Origin: Candidatus Nitrosotenuis sp.
GTDB lineage: Archaea; Thermoproteota; Nitrososphaeria; Nitrososphaerales; Nitrosopumilaceae
Length of the DNA: 8,238 nucleotides
NCBI GenBank assembly: GCA_023252015.1
Contig: JAHEXS010000045.1
Coordinates: 1-8,238, forward strand
Reading direction: 5' to 3'
Both the position numbers and the translations under genes were made by a program. Below, piece by piece: positions 5,489-8,238 of the stretch. The notes under the pieces were generated by a model. The model saw only the letters and a list, made by a program, of their open reading frames with translations, had not been told where the DNA came from and searched no databases. Positions within the stretch are counted from its first letter, which is position 1. Each line of letters opens with the position of its first letter.

Positions 5489-5827
5489 TTAGCCTTTGCT
5501 TTTGTCTTCTACCAGCTTGAACTTGGAAAGCTGCTTGTAAAGTATGAATACTATGACTGCGATTATGAGAAAGTCAATCATATTTGCGATGAGATCGCCG
5601 TACGCAAACGTTGATTTGAAAACTGTAAAGGACAGCTTCTTTAGATCCCCGACATCCTGCAGGGCCATTCCAACTAGGGGATTTACAATGTCTGTTACAA
5701 TTGCAGTGACAAGCTTGGATGCGGCAGAACCAATCACAAATGCTATTGCTAATCCGATTACTCCAAACGTTTGCAGAAAGTGCATAAATTCCTGAATGAA
5801 TCCCTTTTTCTCTGGTTTTTCTGACAC
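5489..5827 (-). CDS. mscL: Large-conductance mechanosensitive channel MscL
   Basis: A 112-residue membrane protein of the MscL family, a homopentameric pore gated by membrane tension that releases solutes on osmotic downshock. Order of elements: amphipathic N-terminal helix (FIQEFMHFLQTF, about 10-21), TM1 about 22-50 with the pore-lining VIGLAIAFVIGSAASKLV, and the conserved D-I-V-N-P-L-V-G (46-53). A short external loop with LSFTVF follows, then TM2 about 78-100 (MIDFLIIAVIVFILYKQL), preceded by the family-typical YG.LI.N. The cytoplasmic C-terminus is only about 12 residues, lacking most of the helical bundle of the roughly 136-residue E. coli protein, which is not required for gating. The start is GTG at 5827, supported by a TATA box about 24 nt upstream (leaderless). 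It is a single-gene unit with its own oligo-T terminator. Confident family call. Confidence 0.93.
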   Translation of the reverse strand: MSEKPEKKGFIQEFMHFLQTFGVIGLAIAFVIGSAASKLVTAIVTDIVNPLVGMALQDVGDLKKLSFTVFKSTFAYGDLIANMIDFLIIAVIVFILYKQLSKFKLVEDKSKG

Positions 5828-5848
5828 AAAACTTGTAAAACCGCCTGA

Positions 5849-5854
5849 ATATAT
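5849..5854 (-). promoter_or_regulatory. TATA box of mscL
   Basis: ATATAT within GCATATATTC on the minus strand, centred about 24 nt before the GTG start. It supports that start and a leaderless transcript. Confidence 0.6.
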
Positions 5855-5889
5855 GCAAATTAGTGTTGTGGTATAGTAGATCTTTTAGT

Positions 5890-5896
5890 AAAAAAA
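5890..5896 (-). terminator. Oligo-T terminator after the DCC-family gene
   Basis: Seven T on the minus strand, beginning 2 nt after the TAA stop. The surroundings (AGAT...ATCT with A/T arms, 5878-5899) could form a weak hairpin, but the T-run is the main signal. Confidence 0.55.
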
Positions 5897-5898
5897 TC

Positions 5899-6279
5899 TT
5901 AGTTTATTCTTATTTTTTTGCTGTGTGAAAGCAAGCTGGCGGATCGCAAAAAGACAGCCTTTGCAGTCTTGCATTCTGTGTCGCATGACTCTTTGTCCAC
6001 TGTGTGATGTACTTTGCCGCTGTGGCGAATTATTGCAGATATCAGCGGGATCAGGGCGGCCCTTCCGCCAAATGCTGTCCTTCCATCGACAAACCAAAAC
6101 ATCTCAAGTGCGCTGGAATCAAGTATCTGGCCACGAATCTTTTCGCCAAGGTCTGTGTAGTGGCCTACAAGCAACAGTCTTCCACCGGCAGCAAAGTCGA
6201 CAATTTTGGCAAATTTTGTGCAAAGATAGCACTTGTTGTCATATATGATGAGCGGAACTGCCTTTTGCAGATCTATCAT
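5899..6279 (-). CDS. DCC (DUF393)-type thiol-disulfide oxidoreductase-like protein
   Basis: A 126-residue thioredoxin-fold-like protein of the DCC family. After a strand (PLIIYD) it has D14-x2-C17-x2-C20 in YDNKCYLC, the redox CxxC pair following an Asp. Next come helix TKFAKIVDFAA, strand GRLLLVGHY, and MFWFVDGRTAFGGRAALIPLISAII, the VDG...G..A block typical of the family. The C-terminal about 30 residues hold two more cysteines (CDTEC) and a basic tail, which seems to be a lineage extension. Substrate and partner are unknown. The frame is open to an ATG at 6351, but I place the start at 6279: a TATA element (TTTAAT) sits about 25 nt upstream of it, inside the would-be extension, and the extra 24 residues have no family counterpart. 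It is divergent from the transketolase-epimerase gene. Confidence 0.8.
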   Translation of the reverse strand: MIDLQKAVPLIIYDNKCYLCTKFAKIVDFAAGGRLLLVGHYTDLGEKIRGQILDSSALEMFWFVDGRTAFGGRAALIPLISAIIRHSGKVHHTVDKESCDTECKTAKAVFLRSASLLSHSKKIRIN

Positions 6280-6301
6280 GCATCCAGTATGCGTCTCCGA
6301 G

Positions 6302-6307
6302 ATTAAA
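6302..6307 (-). promoter_or_regulatory. TATA box of the DCC-family gene
   Basis: TTTAAT within AGTTTAATCTC on the minus strand, centred about 25 nt upstream of the ATG at 6279. It decides that start over the upstream ATG at 6351. Confidence 0.55.
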
Positions 6308-6395
6308 CTTTTGCAGAAATAGCTTTTTATTGAATTCAGGAAAAGTCTCAAATCATGAAACTATCTTTTCTACCTTCATTGAATTTTGATTAGAA

Positions 6396-8063
6396 ATGGG
6401 CCTAAACTATTATCAAATTAAAAAAAATGTTCGCAAAGCGCGCAAGCTTGTAATCAAGGCAACCTCAAGTGCCGGCTCTGGTCATCCCGGCGGATCCTTT
6501 TCAATGGCAGAAATAATGGGGTGCATTTTTTTCAAGCATCTCAAGTTTGATCCAAAGAATCCGCAGTGGGACCAAAGAGACAAGCTGATCCTATCCAAGG
6601 GTCATGCATCACCTGGACTATTCTCTAATATGGCATTGGCAGGATACTTTGACCCATCCGAACTCGAAACGCTAAGGCAGTTCGGAAGCAGACTGCAGGG
6701 ACATCCCGACCTAAAATGCCCCGGAGTAGAATTTTGTGGAGGATCGCTTGGAATTGGATTGTCGTTTTCAATAGGCAGTGCACTTGCTGCAAGACTCGAT
6801 GGCAAGCAAACGAGAATCTACACTGTGATGGGAGATGGTGAGACCGATGAGGGACAGGTTTGGGAGGCGGCAATGACTGCATCAAAATACAAAGTAGACA
6901 ACCTCACTGCGATTCTGGATAGGAATTTCATACAGCAGGACTCTTACACTGAAAAAGTAATGCCTCTTGACGAAGAATTGGTCGGAGACGATCTTTCAAC
7001 AATGTGGAAGGATGCAAGCAGGTGGAAGGTTGGTGACAAGTGGAGATCGTTTGGATGGAATGTCATCGAAATAGACGGACACAGAATCGAGCAGATTGAC
7101 TTTGCGATAAAAAAAGCAACACAAACCAAAGGAACCCCGTCAATCATTGTAGCAAGAACCGTTAAGGGAAAGGGAGTCGAGCACATGGAGGACAATCCAA
7201 AATGGCATGGCCAGGCCCCAAAAAAAGAATTTGTTCCAGTAATCGAGATGGAACTGGACTCTCAGTCAATGATTGCGCCATCCATAATTGCAGGTGACAT
7301 GACAAATCTTGAAAACGAGGTAAAGCGCTGTGTCGCAGGACGGGCTGACCACATACATCTGGATGTGATGGACGGAGTGTTTGTTCCAAACAAAACTTTT
7401 GATCACACAAAAATAAAGGAGCTCAGACCGATTACTATAATTCCATTTGACGCTCATCTTATGATAAACGAGCCAGTAAAGCATGTCAAAGATTACGTGG
7501 ATGCCGGCTCTGACATTGTGACGGTTCACGCCGAAGTGTGCAACGCGACAAGCTTTGGCGAAATTCATGACATTCTAAAAACAAATCAAGTGGGTGTAGG
7601 ACTTGCCATCAACCCTGACACTGAGCTTCCAGAGTGGTCATGGCAATTCATTTCAAAACTTGATCAAATAATAGTAATGTCTGTAGTCCCTGGAAAATCA
7701 GGACAAAAATACATTGAATCAACACATGAAAAAATGCAAAGACTGAACAAGATACTCTCTGAGCACAACTTTGATGGATATATCGAGGCAGATGGCGGAG
7801 TCACACTTGACAACATTGGTGCATGCTTTGTAGATGGGGCACGGGCGTTTGTAGGCGGGAGCGCAATCATAGGACAGCAGGACGTGCGTGGGGTAATTCG
7901 GGAGTTTAGATACAAAGTAGCGCATGCGCGACGAAAAATGTTAATCCAAAAGGCATTTGAGCTTGGAGGAAAGGATCTTGTGGCAAAGTGGATTGACCTG
8001 CATATCATTGGAGAAAAAAAGAACCAGATTAACCAGATAGCAAAGGAGCTTGGATACGTATGA
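6396..8063 (+). CDS. tkt-rpe: Transketolase N-terminal subunit fused to ribulose-phosphate 3-epimerase
   Basis: A 555-residue two-enzyme fusion of the non-oxidative pentose phosphate pathway, cytosolic. Residues 1-about 278 are the TPP/Mg-binding half of transketolase: GSGHPGGS (27-34), SKGHASP (67-73), TPP motif GDGETDEGQVWEA (146-158) ending in DRN (175-177), and KWHGQAP (269-275). A linker of about 13 residues leads to residues 292-about 495, a complete epimerase (Ru5P to Xu5P). This part has PSIIAGD with S296, HLDVMDGVFVPN with metal ligands H321 and D323, DAHLM (H354), VPGKSGQKY in the phosphate loop region, EADGG (D466) and FVGGSAI. A helical tail (about 497-555) matches neither family by eye. 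Relative to archaeal TktN there is an insertion of about 18 residues after MPL (190-216). There is no frameshift or stop at the join. Its ATGA end overlaps the TktC gene. The upstream promoter is unclear; TTTATTGAATT at about 6326 is the best guess, which would imply a short leader. Confidence 0.93.
   Translation: MGLNYYQIKKNVRKARKLVIKATSSAGSGHPGGSFSMAEIMGCIFFKHLKFDPKNPQWDQRDKLILSKGHASPGLFSNMALAGYFDPSELETLRQFGSRLQGHPDLKCPGVEFCGGSLGIGLSFSIGSALAARLDGKQTRIYTVMGDGETDEGQVWEAAMTASKYKVDNLTAILDRNFIQQDSYTEKVMPLDEELVGDDLSTMWKDASRWKVGDKWRSFGWNVIEIDGHRIEQIDFAIKKATQTKGTPSIIVARTVKGKGVEHMEDNPKWHGQAPKKEFVPVIEMELDSQSMIAPSIIAGDMTNLENEVKRCVAGRADHIHLDVMDGVFVPNKTFDHTKIKELRPITIIPFDAHLMINEPVKHVKDYVDAGSDIVTVHAEVCNATSFGEIHDILKTNQVGVGLAINPDTELPEWSWQFISKLDQIIVMSVVPGKSGQKYIESTHEKMQRLNKILSEHNFDGYIEADGGVTLDNIGACFVDGARAFVGGSAIIGQQDVRGVIREFRYKVAHARRKMLIQKAFELGGKDLVAKWIDLHIIGEKKNQINQIAKELGYV
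8042..8048 (+). promoter_or_regulatory. Shine-Dalgarno-like site for the transketolase C-terminal subunit
   Basis: AAAGGAG inside the end of the fusion gene, 11 nt before the ATG at 8060. With the ATGA overlap it suggests translational coupling. The spacing is slightly long, so an ATG at 8072 or 8081 could also be used. Confidence 0.45.
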
Positions 8064-8238
8064 TAGGCCAGATGACTGACATGCGTACCATTTATGGCAA
8101 GACACTAGTCGAAATTGGAGACGAAAATCCAAATGTGGTAGTGCTTGGCGCAGATACGACCGATTCGCTGAAAACCGCAGACTTTGGGAAAAAATTTCCA
8201 AACCGATTTTTCAATGTAGGTATTGCAGAGGCAAACCT
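8060..8238 (+). CDS. tkt: Transketolase C-terminal subunit (runs off right edge)
   Basis: The first 59 residues of the pyrimidine-binding half of transketolase, which pairs with the TktN half to form the active site for two-carbon ketol transfer. Visible features are the opening MTDMRTIYGKTLVEIGDENPNV (an R-x2-Y/F-G-x2-L helix), strand VVVLGADTTDS with the conserved D, then KKFPNRFFNVGIAEAN. The Glu of GIAE (E57) is the catalytic residue that activates TPP. Its ATG overlaps the stop of the upstream fusion gene by 4 nt (ATGA), so the two are one operon and probably translationally coupled. Later in-frame ATGs at 8072 and 8081 are alternative starts. The transketolase C-terminal domain lies beyond the window. 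A DXS-like alternative is unlikely given the adjacent TktN. Confidence 0.92.
   Translation, partial: MIGQMTDMRTIYGKTLVEIGDENPNVVVLGADTTDSLKTADFGKKFPNRFFNVGIAEAN

Noticed and set aside
5925..6306. Two plus-strand frames of 100-107 codons opposite the DCC-family gene
   Set aside because: The minus strand carries the conserved CxxC and VDG motifs. The plus frames have irregular composition and no promoter.
6328..6386. Direct repeat ATTGAATT (about 6329 and 6379) upstream of the transketolase fusion
   Set aside because: Eight AT-rich bases repeated once in AT-rich intergenic DNA is within chance. It is mentioned only in connection with the palindrome core.
7210..7280. TktN-RPE fusion as a sequencing frameshift artefact
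   Set aside because: The frame does not change at the join, no stop codon is visible near it, and the linker has normal codons. A missed stop by point error cannot be fully excluded but nothing suggests it.
7266..7568. Minus-strand open frames of 80-114 codons antisense to the transketolase-epimerase gene
   Set aside because: They have no recognisable domain and lie opposite a densely conserved enzyme gene. They are typical antisense shadows.
1..8238. tRNA genes, CRISPR arrays, insertion sequences, replication origin
   Set aside because: I looked for GTTC-type T-loops with acceptor pairing in the gaps, for regularly spaced repeats, for transposase motifs and for origin-type repeats, and saw none.

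Overview
This window looks like the chromosome of an ammonia-oxidising-type archaeon of the Nitrososphaerota (Thaumarchaeota), most likely the Nitrosopumilales side. The evidence is an ABCE1/Rli1 ribosome-recycling ATPase, a Trm5-type tRNA methyltransferase, an archaeal-type 5S rRNA standing apart from the other rRNAs, a transketolase split into two subunits, and archaeal TATA elements about 24-30 nt upstream of start codons with almost no room for a 5' leader. Base composition is moderately AT-rich and the genes are tightly packed. No intergenic gap reaches 300 bases. No mobile element, tRNA or CRISPR array is visible.

Left part (1-2431), translation and RNA. A minus-strand unit carries rli1 and then, 5 nt downstream, the start of a Trm5-family tRNA methyltransferase that runs off the left edge. 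Divergent from rli1 is a solitary 5S rRNA gene, followed closely by a 42-residue C2H2 zinc-finger gene with its own TATA box.

Middle (2428-5827). pepA (M17 leucyl aminopeptidase, minus) meets the zinc-finger gene tail to tail with overlapping stop codons. Divergent from pepA is a 46-residue Cys/His-rich mini-protein. Two minus-strand genes of unknown function follow: a membrane-anchored protein and a PD-(D/E)XK-like protein whose catalytic acidic residue appears to be lysine. Divergent from them is a 45-residue zinc ribbon. mscL (mechanosensitive channel, minus) comes next.

Right part (5828-8238), redox and sugar phosphates. A DCC-family thiol-disulfide protein (minus) is divergent from a long plus-strand gene joining the N-terminal (TPP-binding) subunit of transketolase to a complete ribulose-phosphate 3-epimerase. 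This gene overlaps by ATGA with the gene for the C-terminal transketolase subunit, which runs off the right edge. Together they would encode a two-polypeptide complex in which the epimerase makes the xylulose 5-phosphate that transketolase uses. This is the most interesting item in the window.

Limits: all family calls come from motif recognition, without database searches. Promoter and terminator calls are pattern-based.
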